32,272 nt of DNA from an uncultured Balneolaceae bacterium (GCA_913057825.1 CAJXOW010000041.1:1-32272), one strand, 5' to 3'; counted from the first letter of the stretch, positions 15,928 through 24,731 are shown. Numbers and translations: made by a program. Notes: generated from the letters alone by a model not told the origin.

Positions 15928-16410
15928 TTAATCCAATATTTCCATTTCAGCTATATCCAGGTAAAGGGCCCAATAGTTGGTTGTGATTTCCTCATGTTCA
16001 AGAATTTGAATAAATAGCAGTACATCGCTGGTCAACTCATATAAACCATTTGAAAAATTGAATTCAATGGTATAATACTGGTACCCTTTAATCTCTCTGT
16101 ATTTGTTTTCTTTATACCACTTATGCTTCCTTTCTTTGGAAGACCGAATGTATTTTGATGGTTTGTGGACATACCCTGTCAGGGACTCATTTTTGGCGTA
16201 TTCTTGCTGTATGGACTTCTTTAGTTTTTTCTGGGAAGCTAACTTTTTATACATATGACAAGGGAAACGCAAACACTTATCTATAAAGTCTTTTTTAATA
16301 CTCTCTTCGTCCGGAAATTTAAACCGTAGAAATTTTCCCTGAATAGCCGGCGGACTCTTTCCGTGATTGAAAACTTCGGTTTTAGATGGGCGTAGTGTTA
16401 AGCTGGACAT
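15928..16410 (-). CDS. Hypothetical lysine-rich protein
   Basis: The ATG at 16410 opens 160 residues that I do not recognise. The N-terminal two thirds are basic and aromatic-rich (HMYKKLASQKKLKKSIQQ, RSSKERKHKWYKENKY). The C-terminal third is acidic and hydrophobic (IEFNFSNGLYELTSDVLLF, LEHEEITTNYWALYLDIAE). There is no signal peptide or membrane helix. The charge split suggests a small soluble protein that could bind nucleic acid, but this is only composition. It is AT-rich like its surroundings and begins next to the second inverted-repeat element, so horizontal acquisition is possible. Confidence 0.55.
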   Translation of the reverse strand: MSSLTLRPSKTEVFNHGKSPPAIQGKFLRFKFPDEESIKKDFIDKCLRFPCHMYKKLASQKKLKKSIQQEYAKNESLTGYVHKPSKYIRSSKERKHKWYKENKYREIKGYQYYTIEFNFSNGLYELTSDVLLFIQILEHEEITTNYWALYLDIAEMEILD

Positions 16411-16846
16411 GACATGGAAACTTGAGAGTTAATACAATTTATTGAAGGGCCAGTATGATTAATAAAATAAATTTCAAATCTTAGTTTGGTTATAAAATTA
16501 ATATTTTATCCTTCTCTGTCGTTACATTATTCACTTCATATTTTATTGATTTTACAGATGGTATTAATTACGGACTCTCAGTTTTGCCCAAAAATGCGGG
16601 CAGATTATCCAAACCCTCCTTCGGGAAAGGGCGGCATCAGGTAGTTCGTCGGAGAGTTTGAAAAGGATGAACGAAATATGGAAAGGGAGGCCATTAGTTG
16701 CGATAGGGCAGTCCCGTTCTGTTGGACCTGTTGGTCCCTTTAAACCGAAGGGTAAAAGATTATTGGAATACACTCATATTTTTCACATAATCCAAGCACG
16801 TTGGTCACGAAAATAATGGTCTTTGCATGTAAGGGTTGGTTTGATA
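16411..16846. other. Gene-free region with a GC-richer island
   Basis: The first 150 bp are very AT-rich. From about 16563 to 16755 the composition rises (CGGGCAGATT, GGGAAAGGGCGGCATC, TGTTGGACCTGTTGGTCCC), then falls again before the kinase start. A 69-codon minus-strand frame (16564-16773) covers the island but has no recognisable domain. It may be a remnant of a former gene or dispersed repeat; I see no supported gene. Confidence 0.35.
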
Positions 16847-17968
16847 ATGGCTGCTTTCAATAAAGATAATACAGATAATCTGGACCGCGTCCAGAAGCTG
16901 CATGAATATGAGAGAGTAGTTCCAAGTTTTGAGCAATCCTTCGGACGGATTATAAATATTATGGCGGACTTACTCGATGCTTCGTACGTTGGATTGCATT
17001 TCGTGGAACAAAACAAATCGAAAGTTAAAGCAAAGTCGGGCATTGATTTCGATAGTAAGGACCAGCCATGTGATGTATGTTGGCTCGCGTTACAATCGGG
17101 TGATCCTTTAATTGTGGGAGATCTCACCAGTGAATTGGCTGACAATCATACATCTACCCTCACCGACAATACTCCTTTTCGGGCTTGTCTCGGATCACCC
17201 TTAATATCTCCAGAAGGTTTAACGGTCGGAATCCTATGTGTAATGGATCGTAAACCGAATAAGTTCGATGAACAGCATAAAAAACATGTCCGGGAATTTT
17301 CCGACGAAATTATCGATAAACTTGAATTATTTCGACGTTTATACGAGTACGAGAGCCATTCCCCCATTGAAGTGGACCGACTCAAGGAAATTCACCATCG
17401 CTTAAAGAATAATCTGAATTTGATCACGGGCTTGATTGACCTTGAGTTGATGCGTATTAAAGATTCCAGTTTTTCTAAAGTATTGGTGGATATTCAAAAA
17501 CGAATTCAATCCGTGGCCACCTTGCATCGTCATTTGTACGAGGGGAAATGGGGCGACCGAATCTGGTTGAAATCATATATAAATGAGCTCATTGAGGATA
17601 TTATCGAGGGATTAGCTGAGAGTGAGACTTCCGTAGATTATCAGGTGACGGGTGATCAGCTGCAATTTCCTCATCAAAGAGCCATTTATATGGGTTTGAT
17701 GGTCAATGAACTGTTGACCAATACCTTGAAATATGCTTTTCCCGATAAGAAAAATGGAAAAATTGTAATAGATATATCTCGGAATAATCAGTACGGAACC
17801 ATGCATTATTACGATAATGGATTGGGATTGCCCGAAGATTTCAACATCGATCAGGGGGGCTCATTGGGCATGGCGATTATTCAGAATTCGGTAGCCCAAC
17901 TCGAGGGTAGTATAGAATTCTACAACGATAATGGGGTAAATTTTCGAATATCGTTTCCACTCAAGTAA
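16847..17968 (+). CDS. GAF-domain sensor histidine kinase, HisKA_2 (HWE-like) type
   Basis: The product has 373 residues from the ATG at 16847. The frame opens at a TTG at 16823, but AAGGG 11 bases before the ATG favours the latter. A GAF sensor domain covers about 20-160 (DASYVGLHFVEQ, ACLGSPLISPEGLTVGILCVMD). Next comes the phosphoacceptor EIHHRLKNNLNL (His pair about 183-184), then an HATPase with N box VNELLTNTLKYAF and G1 YDNGLGLPEDF, ending FRISFPLK. It would autophosphorylate in response to a signal sensed by GAF in the cytoplasm. No response regulator is adjacent, so it is an orphan kinase. The catalytic half resembles the broken kinase at 13218-14311, so the two may be paralogues. 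Confidence 0.9.
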   Translation: MAAFNKDNTDNLDRVQKLHEYERVVPSFEQSFGRIINIMADLLDASYVGLHFVEQNKSKVKAKSGIDFDSKDQPCDVCWLALQSGDPLIVGDLTSELADNHTSTLTDNTPFRACLGSPLISPEGLTVGILCVMDRKPNKFDEQHKKHVREFSDEIIDKLELFRRLYEYESHSPIEVDRLKEIHHRLKNNLNLITGLIDLELMRIKDSSFSKVLVDIQKRIQSVATLHRHLYEGKWGDRIWLKSYINELIEDIIEGLAESETSVDYQVTGDQLQFPHQRAIYMGLMVNELLTNTLKYAFPDKKNGKIVIDISRNNQYGTMHYYDNGLGLPEDFNIDQGGSLGMAIIQNSVAQLEGSIEFYNDNGVNFRISFPLK

Positions 17969-18002
17969 TTAGAATAGAGGAGAGGAGCAGCGAAAAAGAA
18001 AG

Positions 18003-18033
18003 CCGATAACCGCCTATTGCAGGCAATTATCGG
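18003..18033. terminator. Bidirectional terminator-like hairpin
   Basis: CCGATAA (18003-18009) pairs with TTATCGG (18027-18033) and GCCT with AGGC inside it, around the loop ATTGC. On the plus strand ACTTTGTTT follows, 35 bp past the kinase stop. On the minus strand CTTTCTTTTT follows, which would end the tRNA-Val transcript. Two small internal bulges weaken the stem. Confidence 0.65.
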
Positions 18034-18104
18034 ACTTTGTTTAACCTATATTTAACCGAAAAATCGGAGAATTCCGGCCTGTTGCCAAAAGGAGGGAAGT
18101 ATTG

Positions 18105-18179
18105 TGGGTGACACTGGATTCGAACCAGTGACCTCTACCGTGTCGGGGTAGCGCTCTAAACCAACTGAGCTAGTCACCC
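18105..18179 (-). tRNA. tRNA-Val(GAC)
   Basis: The cloverleaf reads on the minus strand. The acceptor GGGTGAC pairs with GTCACCC; the D arm is GCTC with GAGC; the anticodon stem is CTACC with GGTAG around loop CCGACAC; the variable region is AGGTC; the T arm is ACTGG with CCAGT around TTCGAAT; the discriminator is A. The total is 75 nt and the CCA end is not encoded. The loop centre is GAC, which reads valine codons GUC and GUU. Position 33 is C where nearly all tRNAs have U. The flanks carry no second tRNA. Confidence 0.93.
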
Positions 18180-18345
18180 GAATTTTCTCATCAAGAGCCT
18201 CCAATATACTAATAAAATATCTGCCTTGGCAAAGAGAATTTCCATGAAAAGCTAACGTTAGCAGCCTGTCCGGAAAACCCGGTTATAATTCTGCTATTTA
18301 ATTTGTAAATTTTCCGGTTGAAGATAAATCTAACCACGATACAGA

Positions 18346-18804
18346 ATGACTGATCGCCGATCTATACGAGAGATTGTACTGCAAGGGTTGTACGCCTCAG
18401 AACTCAGCGGGGCTAAAGCTAAACATATCCTTGACACCGTCATCTATTCCAAATTAAACGGAAATGACGAAGGGGTATCGTTTGCTGAATCACTTTTCCT
18501 GAAAACCGTCCGCTATCAGTCCGAGTTGGATGAGATAATTCAACAGCATATCAAAAACTGGAAGATAGAGCGGCTGGCCACGATAGATAAAATGATCTTG
18601 AGAATGGCCATTTGCGAGTTTATGCATTTCGAGGAGATTCCCACCAAGGTAACCATTAACGAGGCTATTGAGATTGCTAAAAAGTATTCCACCCAGAAGT
18701 CGGACAAATTTGTTAACGGCATCCTCGACGCCGCCCTGAAAAGCCTTGACAAACAGGGAGATATTCATAAAACGGGTCGGGGATTGATCAGTTCATCCCA
18801 GTAG
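18346..18804 (+). CDS. nusB: Transcription antitermination factor NusB
   Basis: This 152-residue all-helical protein starts MTDRRSIREIVLQGLYA. Its C-terminal half carries the conserved NusB segments, WKIERLATIDKMILRMAICE and IPTKVTINEAIEIAKKYST, then KFVNGILDAAL. With NusE (S10) it binds the boxA RNA of rRNA operons and keeps transcription going. The start is an ATG without a strong Shine-Dalgarno. It precedes a phosphatase gene by 34 bp on the same strand, and ychF follows closely, so the three could form one transcript. Confidence 0.96.
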   Translation: MTDRRSIREIVLQGLYASELSGAKAKHILDTVIYSKLNGNDEGVSFAESLFLKTVRYQSELDEIIQQHIKNWKIERLATIDKMILRMAICEFMHFEEIPTKVTINEAIEIAKKYSTQKSDKFVNGILDAALKSLDKQGDIHKTGRGLISSSQ

Positions 18805-18838
18805 ATCTGCCACTTTAACATAAAAATTATTCGTAAAC

Positions 18839-19507
18839 GTGTCTGACGCTGAATCCCTAATTGCTATTGGCGATGTGCATGGTTGTGCACGAAGCCTGGA
18901 AGCCTTGCTGGAGAAACTTGCCTCCTATAGTGACCGCAAATTTGTTTTTATAGGGGATTACATTGATCGCGGACCCGACAGCCGATCGGTGGTTGAGTTG
19001 CTCCTGGAATTTAGGAAAAACCATGACACGATTTTTCTGCGTGGCAATCACGAGCAGCTATTGCTGGATTCCATCGAGGAAAATGATTATCAACTCTGGC
19101 TGATGAATGGGGGAGACACTACCCTCAACTCGTATGATGCCGATTATCCCAATCCCGCCATACCGGCGGCTCATATGCAGTTTTACCGTGACACTCGTTT
19201 GTACTATGAAACCGATGATTATTTCTTTGTCCATGCGGGAATACCGGCTGATCAAACAGTGAAAGAAGCCAAAAATCGGGAAGAGGCAGCCTATCACTTT
19301 CTGTGGGATCGTTCTCATCTGAATGCCCTGGAAACCGTCTGGGAGAAAACGGTGGTATTTGGTCATACGCCGCGTTCACAGCCAATAGTGAAGGATCACA
19401 TGCTGGGTATTGATACCGGCTGCGTCTTCAAGTCCCTGGGATACGGAAAACTGACGGCGGCTCTTCTACCCGAAGAAGAATTTTTGAAGCAAATATGTCT
19501 CGATTGA
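18839..19507 (+). CDS. PPP-family serine/threonine phosphatase-like metallophosphoesterase
   Basis: The 222-residue product has all core metallophosphatase motifs: GDVHG (11-15), GDYIDRGPDS (39-48), RGNHE (68-72), FVHAG and FGHTP near 173-177. The two-metal site and the PPP-type spacing place it with bacterial PrpA/PP2A-like phosphatases or diadenosine tetraphosphatases of the same fold; the substrate cannot be decided. It is soluble and cytoplasmic. The start is a GTG at 18839, as no ATG is in reach. It lies between nusB and ychF on the same strand. Confidence 0.9.
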   Translation: MSDAESLIAIGDVHGCARSLEALLEKLASYSDRKFVFIGDYIDRGPDSRSVVELLLEFRKNHDTIFLRGNHEQLLLDSIEENDYQLWLMNGGDTTLNSYDADYPNPAIPAAHMQFYRDTRLYYETDDYFFVHAGIPADQTVKEAKNREEAAYHFLWDRSHLNALETVWEKTVVFGHTPRSQPIVKDHMLGIDTGCVFKSLGYGKLTAALLPEEEFLKQICLD

Positions 19508-19539
19508 ACGGTGGTTAATAATATTTAAACATTGTCTTT

Positions 19540-20634
19540 ATGAGCTTACAGTGTGGTATCGTAGGATTGCCGAACGTAGGAAAGTCAACGTTGTTTAATG
19601 CCCTGAGCAATGCCGGAGCTGAAGCCGAGAACTTTCCTTTCTGCACGATTGATCCCAATGTCGGGGTAGTGCCGGTGCCCGACGAACGGTTGGACCGGAT
19701 GTTCGGGATGGTCGATTCCAATGAAAAGATTCCGACCTCCATCGAGTTCGTTGACATTGCCGGATTGGTAAAAGGGGCCTCGGAGGGGAAAGGAAAAGGG
19801 AATGCCTTTCTATCTCACATTCGCGAAACAGATCTGATTATCCATGTAGTTCGGTGTTTTGATGACGATAACGTTGCTCATGTGGAGGGAGATATCAATC
19901 CCATACGCGATATTCATATCATCGAGGACGAACTTATTTTGAAAGATCTGGAAACGATCGAGAAACGTGAACATAATCTGGCCAAAGAGGTGAAAGGGGG
20001 CGACCGGGTAGCAAAAGACCATCTAAAGGTGATTAAACGTTTGAAGGAACATATTGAAAATGGGAATGCCGCCCGATCATTTGATGCGGATGAAGATGAA
20101 CGGGAGGCTTATGACGACCTGTTTCTACTTTCCGACAAGCCGGTCTTATATGCATGCAATGTTGATGATGATTCGCTGCCCGGGGGTAATGAGTATGTGG
20201 AGCAGGTGAGAGAGTACGCCGAGCAGCTTGGAGACGAAACCGTGGTCTTTTGCGCAAAGCTGGAGGAGGAACTGGCTCAGCTGGATCCGGAGGAGCAAGC
20301 CCTGTTCCTGGAGGACCTCGGAATCGAAAGTTCGGGATTGGACCGACTGATCAAGGCCGCTTATGCCGAATTAAATCTGATTACCTTTTTTACCTACAAT
20401 GAAAAAGAGGCGCGGGCCTGGACGCTGGAGCGCGGATCAACCGCTCCTGAAGCAGCGGGACAAATTCACACCGATTTTCAAAGGGGATTTATTAAAGCCG
20501 AAGTGGTCTCGTACGAAACATTTAAGGAGTTGGGATCGGGGCATGCCGTTAGAAAAGCCGGTAAAATGCGCCAGGAGGGCAAAGACTATATAGTCAAAGA
20601 CGGCGATATCATCTTGTTCAAGTTTAACGTCTAG
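19540..20634 (+). CDS. ychF: Redox-regulated ATPase / GTPase-like protein YchF
   Basis: This 364-residue protein has the usual family length. The P-loop GLPNVGKST (9-17), G3 DIAG (72-75) and NVDD (207-210) replacing the usual NKxD mark it as YchF, an Obg-family member that prefers ATP. The C-terminal TGS domain runs from ITFFTYNEKEARAWTL to the end (GKDYIVKDGDIILFKFNV), after a helical insert at about 130-200. It binds ribosomes and modulates stress and translation responses. Its last 11 bases overlap the end of the convergent SPOR gene. Confidence 0.98.
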   Translation: MSLQCGIVGLPNVGKSTLFNALSNAGAEAENFPFCTIDPNVGVVPVPDERLDRMFGMVDSNEKIPTSIEFVDIAGLVKGASEGKGKGNAFLSHIRETDLIIHVVRCFDDDNVAHVEGDINPIRDIHIIEDELILKDLETIEKREHNLAKEVKGGDRVAKDHLKVIKRLKEHIENGNAARSFDADEDEREAYDDLFLLSDKPVLYACNVDDDSLPGGNEYVEQVREYAEQLGDETVVFCAKLEEELAQLDPEEQALFLEDLGIESSGLDRLIKAAYAELNLITFFTYNEKEARAWTLERGSTAPEAAGQIHTDFQRGFIKAEVVSYETFKELGSGHAVRKAGKMRQEGKDYIVKDGDIILFKFNV

Positions 20635-21274
20635 GCGAATCTGACTCGGGGGATTCAAGCGAATCGTTCGGCATTTGAAGAGAATCAGCGGAAAATGAGG
20701 TGGTGTCGGCGATTGCCGTAATATTGACTGAATCGGACGGGGTATGTCGGGGTCGTATTTGGTCATGTACCACCCAGGCACCGGGGAATTTAGATTTTAA
20801 GAGACGAGTATAGCGTATAGCATGATCCCGTTGCTGGAAGTCGCCAACGTGGACGCGATAATAAGGTTGACGGAAAAAAGGATAGACCTTCGGTCGATAG
20901 CTCGTGGGATGATTTTTTAACCATCGTAGAAATCGAGCCTCGGTTGAATCCGACAAAGACTTGTTGCGCGTAGATATCAACTGTATTCGATACCCCCGGT
21001 AATCCGTCCCGTCGTCCTGTTTGTCAAATTGTGTTTTTTGGAATATATCGGGATAATCATGCCGCTGACTTGTATAGAGATCGTTCAATGCACTCCGGTA
21101 TTGAGAGAGCTGGTCACTTACCGGGCTCACTTCGGAGGCATCCCCTTTTACTCCCCGATCTCCTTTTTTTCTTTTATCAATTGCCGACTTTTCTGCAACT
21201 TTACAGGATACGCCTCCCACAAAGAGAAGGATACATACCCAAACCATCCGATATGCTATACTTTTCTTCATCAT
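20624..21274 (-). CDS. SPOR-domain lipoprotein
   Basis: The product has 216 residues from the first ATG of an ATG ATG pair at 21274; the frame runs further up without a convincing start. It opens with a short basic stretch and a hydrophobic segment ending GGVSC, a slightly atypical lipobox, so it is probably a lipoprotein. A charged linker follows, then a SPOR domain from about 110 to 180: YRGYRIQLISTRNKSLSD, RPKVYPFFRQPYYRVHVGDF, and AIRYTRLLKSKFPGAWVV. SPOR domains bind denuded peptidoglycan glycan, often at the septum. The tail (S/D-rich) is low complexity. It is convergent with ychF and overlaps its stop. Confidence 0.85.
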   Translation of the reverse strand: MMKKSIAYRMVWVCILLFVGGVSCKVAEKSAIDKRKKGDRGVKGDASEVSPVSDQLSQYRSALNDLYTSQRHDYPDIFQKTQFDKQDDGTDYRGYRIQLISTRNKSLSDSTEARFLRWLKNHPTSYRPKVYPFFRQPYYRVHVGDFQQRDHAIRYTRLLKSKFPGAWVVHDQIRPRHTPSDSVNITAIADTTSFSADSLQMPNDSLESPESDSPRR

Positions 21275-21511
21275 TACAATAAAATGCGATATAGATATGA
21301 TCTTTTTGAGTACAGTAAGATAATGCAGATTCATTGACAGAGACAAATTTACAATCATTAATATTGTTTAATTTATCGGTTTAATAAAGAAACTTACTTG
21401 ATATCGGGATGTAAATTTCAATATTTACCAATGCTGGTTTTTCATTAGCAGTAAAGAAGTGGGGCTGTTTACTAGCATTGGGTAGCCATCATAAACTTAA
21501 ATGCAGGGGCA

Positions 21512-22537
21512 ATGCCTATGAGGGAGCGTGGCACGCGTCAGTTAATTCAACAACTGGTATCGTCAGAAGCCGGTAAGCGAGAGCTTTCGCAATGCGTTCA
21601 AATGTTCAATCGCATTGCGATGGGATATTTAAAGCGTAAGATTGCCAATGGTACGCTTACGCTCAACCGTATTCAGCTTAAACTGGAGGATTTTGCCTGG
21701 GATTGTGTTGCGGGCTTGTTTGAAAGGGACAAAAAGGGAGCTTATGTACAATTGCAGAGTTATTTTGAGGACTATGATCTAACAAATATGTCGGATCAAG
21801 AGGTGTTTTCCGCCTGCCGCCGATTGGTATTCAGTAAGGTGAATGACGGCATATTTCGCAACTTTCGCCGTATTGATCCCGCTCTCGGTAAAATTATCCG
21901 AAATCTGAAGCTGGCTATCAAGAAAAATTCTTTCGTTACCCTGGAGAGTGAAAAGGATATGAGCAGGGTGATCTTCAAGGAAGAGATCTCCGATTCAAAA
22001 CCCTTAATGCCTGTTGAAATATTGCGGATTCGGTTAACCCAGCGACTTGAAGCTACTATGTTCATCAGCGAATCGCTGGAAGTCATCCACACCATTATGA
22101 ATGGGCAAGACTGGTACCGGTCGGAGTATCCCCTTGTGGAGCTGAGCAAAATTCTCAGATATGCGTATACGCAACTCCACGACAATGCGGAAGGGGACCG
22201 GCAAACGGTATATCAGAACAACCCGCTTTATGAAAAGAATATGCAGGAATTTATCCGCAACAGTATCGATAAGGTGCAATCCGATATGTACAATACTTAT
22301 GTAGAAAAGGATAAATTAGACAAGCAAACCTTCGAACTTTACTTTGAATGTATTGAGGATATCCTCTTTGATTTCTTTGTGGAGGAGGGAAAAACAAGTA
22401 CTTATTTTGAACACCTGCAGGGATATTTAGATCAAATATCAAGAGATACTTATCGTGAACAACATCGGGGTTATCTGGAATACCTGGTTAAAAAGGCTCG
22501 GTCTGATCTGCTGCACAAACTAAAAAAAGAGTTTTAA
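21512..22537 (+). CDS. Unrecognised protein, possibly sigma-factor-like
   Basis: The ATG at 21512 opens a highly charged, all-helical 341-residue protein; an ATG at 21518 is an alternative. The segment VQMFNRIAMGYLKRKI followed by LKLEDFAWDCVAGLFERDK resembles sigma region 2 (helix, then E-D-x-x-x-x-x-x-x-x-L-F/W). The following FRNFRRIDPALGKIIRNLK could be a DNA-binding helix pair. No clear region 4 HTH is seen, and the protein is much longer than an ECF sigma factor (about 180-200). The next gene, 36 bp downstream, encodes a zinc-finger anti-sigma-like protein, which supports a transcriptional role. It could equally be an unrelated helical protein; the sigma call is tentative. Confidence 0.4.
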   Translation: MPMRERGTRQLIQQLVSSEAGKRELSQCVQMFNRIAMGYLKRKIANGTLTLNRIQLKLEDFAWDCVAGLFERDKKGAYVQLQSYFEDYDLTNMSDQEVFSACRRLVFSKVNDGIFRNFRRIDPALGKIIRNLKLAIKKNSFVTLESEKDMSRVIFKEEISDSKPLMPVEILRIRLTQRLEATMFISESLEVIHTIMNGQDWYRSEYPLVELSKILRYAYTQLHDNAEGDRQTVYQNNPLYEKNMQEFIRNSIDKVQSDMYNTYVEKDKLDKQTFELYFECIEDILFDFFVEEGKTSTYFEHLQGYLDQISRDTYREQHRGYLEYLVKKARSDLLHKLKKEF

Positions 22538-22573
22538 TTTTTAGAAGGAAGTATATATTGTCAGGAATTAGTA

Positions 22574-23452
22574 GTGTTAGTTATTTTTCAATCACATCAA
22601 ATTCCTGTGCAACACCTGGCCGAGCATATCATCGAGCGGTTTTTAAGAGACGATACCCTGAAAGCGTCTAAACGACGTGCTGTTAAGGCCCACCTGTCTG
22701 AATGTACGGAATGCCGCCAAATATTTGATTGGCTCCATGCATTTTATGAGAAATTAGACGAATTGGAGATAGAAAAAAAGGATTGGATTCATTTAGAGGA
22801 AAAGCAAAAAACAACCCATAAACTAATTCCTTTTGAACCTGAATCCGACGTTGCAGGTCCATTTCACTCTACTATGGTGTTGGCCGCACAGTCGGAGCGA
22901 CCTCAGCATCGGTTTGACCATATTGCAACCCTGTATTCGCGTAATCAAGACATTTTAGTTCGAATTCTGTATGATCACGAAAAAGAATGCTACGAGCTTT
23001 ATCTCATAATGAATAATGCCGGACAGCAGGGATTGGTGTTGGTTACCCTGCCGTATTATCAAAAAAATCTTGTGACGAACGAGAAAGGCAGAGTCAATTT
23101 CCGTTTGCAGCGCAACCGGGAAACAGACCGGTGGAAGGATGTTCAGGGCATTCTCAGGAGTCCGCTTTCATATTGCAGGCTTCACAAAGGTGATATCGAT
23201 GCTGTGAAACCTGTCAAGGGCATCACCAAACAAGAAGGGGATTACACGTTTTTCCTGCGCTCAACGTCGAGTAATCAAAAAATTGAAATCGAAGTGAGAG
23301 ACGAAAGGCTTTCGCCAAATAATTTAAGCAAACTGCTTGTCAAAGATTCACAGGGCGAAAGCAGCATATTTGAACTGAATAACAACAGAATTCAATTGGG
23401 TCGAGCAAAGTTGAAGGAAAAAGTACCGTTCACCCTTGCGGTATATGAATGA
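22574..23452 (+). CDS. Zinc-finger anti-sigma-like protein (cytoplasmic)
   Basis: The start is a GTG at 22574, with AGGA 7 bases before it, giving 292 residues. The N-terminus has an anti-sigma zinc-finger: helix HLAEHIIERFLRDD, then H40-x3-C44-x2-C47 in AHLSECTECRQIF. Unlike most ZAS proteins it has no membrane helix. The rest is a beta-rich part (VRILYDHEKECYELYLIM, GDYTFFLRSTSS, KIEIEVRDERL) with no family I know. It follows the possibly sigma-like gene by 36 bp on the same strand, the normal order for a sigma and its anti-sigma. The zinc motif is clear; the partner is inferred. Confidence 0.7.
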   Translation: MLVIFQSHQIPVQHLAEHIIERFLRDDTLKASKRRAVKAHLSECTECRQIFDWLHAFYEKLDELEIEKKDWIHLEEKQKTTHKLIPFEPESDVAGPFHSTMVLAAQSERPQHRFDHIATLYSRNQDILVRILYDHEKECYELYLIMNNAGQQGLVLVTLPYYQKNLVTNEKGRVNFRLQRNRETDRWKDVQGILRSPLSYCRLHKGDIDAVKPVKGITKQEGDYTFFLRSTSSNQKIEIEVRDERLSPNNLSKLLVKDSQGESSIFELNNNRIQLGRAKLKEKVPFTLAVYE

Positions 23453-23589
23453 AAAATGGAATTTGTCGAACTCCCCGGGGACTTTTCGTGACACCCGCCG
23501 GAAGCTTTCAGTCCCCAATAATGGCATTAGCCCGGATTCCACTTTTGCATTCCGCAGCACGATTACGAGAAAAGAGGATATTAATTCAT

Positions 23590-24603
23590 TTATAAATCCC
23601 GAAAGTATCGTTTGCCGCGTATATAATACTGCCATACCAGGCTGAAAGGAGCCATAATGTTGGGATCTTCTTCGATCGAGCGACTTGCCAGCAGTTGCTT
23701 GCGTTTGGCATTCGTTCGATTGAACATCTTTAAAAATTTAAAATATGCTTTAATTAAAGCTCCTAACTCTTTGAACCTCAACGTAAAAATAAAATAGAAA
23801 AATGTAACCACATCGAGAAGTAAGCGTACCGCAAAACGTTTACCGAGCGTCTGCGAGCTAAGGTTTTTCCAGAGTAGCACCAGGTTATTACGAAAATTGT
23901 AATAGGTTTTTCGGGGGGAATTCATCGGCAGCGAACCGCCCCCCACATGGTAAACGGTGCTCTGTGGACAATAAACGATGCGGTAGTTTTTATTCAGCAA
24001 TTTCCAACACATGTCAATTTCTTCCATGTGGAACTCAAAATCCTCGTCAAACCCGCCGCACCATTCAAAGCGTTCCCGGCGAATGGCGAGGGCTGCACCG
24101 CTGGCCCAAAAGATGTCGCTGAATGAGTTATACTGGTATTCATCTTTTTCAATGGTATCAAAAATGCGGCCGCGACAGTAAGGATAACCGTACTTGTCCA
24201 GGAATCCCCCTGCAGCTCCGGCATATTCAAAATAGTCGGGTTCTTCGTAGGAGAGCATTTTAGGTTGCGCAGCGGCAATTTTATCGTCCATTTCAAAACA
24301 GTTTCGCAGTTCTGTCAGCCACTGTGGATCGACTTCGACATCATTATTCAAAAACACCAGTATATCCCCGTCTGCATGTCGAGCTCCCCGGTTGTTACCT
24401 CCGCAATATCCATAATTTTTATCCAGGCTGGCTACTTTCACCTCGGGATAGTTTTCATGAATCCAGGACGCTGACCCATCTGTTGAGGCATTGTCAGCCA
24501 CGATGATCTCAAAATCGGTATAATCGGTGCCCACAACCGAAGGCAGGAACTTTTTAAGATACTCCAGGGCGTTCCAGGAAACGACTATAACACTAAATCG
24601 CAT
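23590..24603 (-). CDS. Family 2 glycosyltransferase
   Basis: The ATG at 24603 (MRFSVIVVSWN) gives 337 residues; a GTG at 24612 is possible. The GT-A fold shows VVSWNALEYLKKFL at the start, ADNASTDGSASWI, GGNNRGARHADGD and the nucleotide-sugar DXD-like NNDVEVD (about 86-92). The acceptor part has GGFDEDFEFHMEEIDMCWKL (typical of rhamnosyltransferase-like GT2) and YHVGGGSLP. A hydrophobic segment near 255-280 (LLLDVVTFFYFIF) suggests membrane association. It probably adds a sugar to an envelope glycan; donor and acceptor are unknown. It is divergent from the YfcE-type gene. Confidence 0.93.
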   Translation of the reverse strand: MRFSVIVVSWNALEYLKKFLPSVVGTDYTDFEIIVADNASTDGSASWIHENYPEVKVASLDKNYGYCGGNNRGARHADGDILVFLNNDVEVDPQWLTELRNCFEMDDKIAAAQPKMLSYEEPDYFEYAGAAGGFLDKYGYPYCRGRIFDTIEKDEYQYNSFSDIFWASGAALAIRRERFEWCGGFDEDFEFHMEEIDMCWKLLNKNYRIVYCPQSTVYHVGGGSLPMNSPRKTYYNFRNNLVLLWKNLSSQTLGKRFAVRLLLDVVTFFYFIFTLRFKELGALIKAYFKFLKMFNRTNAKRKQLLASRSIEEDPNIMAPFSLVWQYYIRGKRYFRDL

Positions 24604-24731
24604 GGTTTTCACATTGAAATGACATAAAAAACTAGCATAGTCCGGTTATAAATTTGTACCATGATAAGAGTTCAATTAATTTCTTCCAAAAGAATTGAAA
24701 TTGCGGTACCGAATAATGTTATTGCTTCTAT

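Noticed and set aside
16564..16773. Minus-strand frame of 69 codons in the gap before the GAF kinase
   Set aside because: No domain, no start context, and composition like translated non-coding or repeat DNA; kept only as a note on the GC-rich island.
12842..18179. Genomic island integrated at the tRNA-Val gene
   Set aside because: No integrase is present and I found no second copy of the tRNA 3' end that would mark an attachment site.
23453..23589. Additional small gene between the anti-sigma-like gene and the glycosyltransferase
   Set aside because: The plus frame here overlaps the 3' ends of both genes and has no start context or protein-like pattern.
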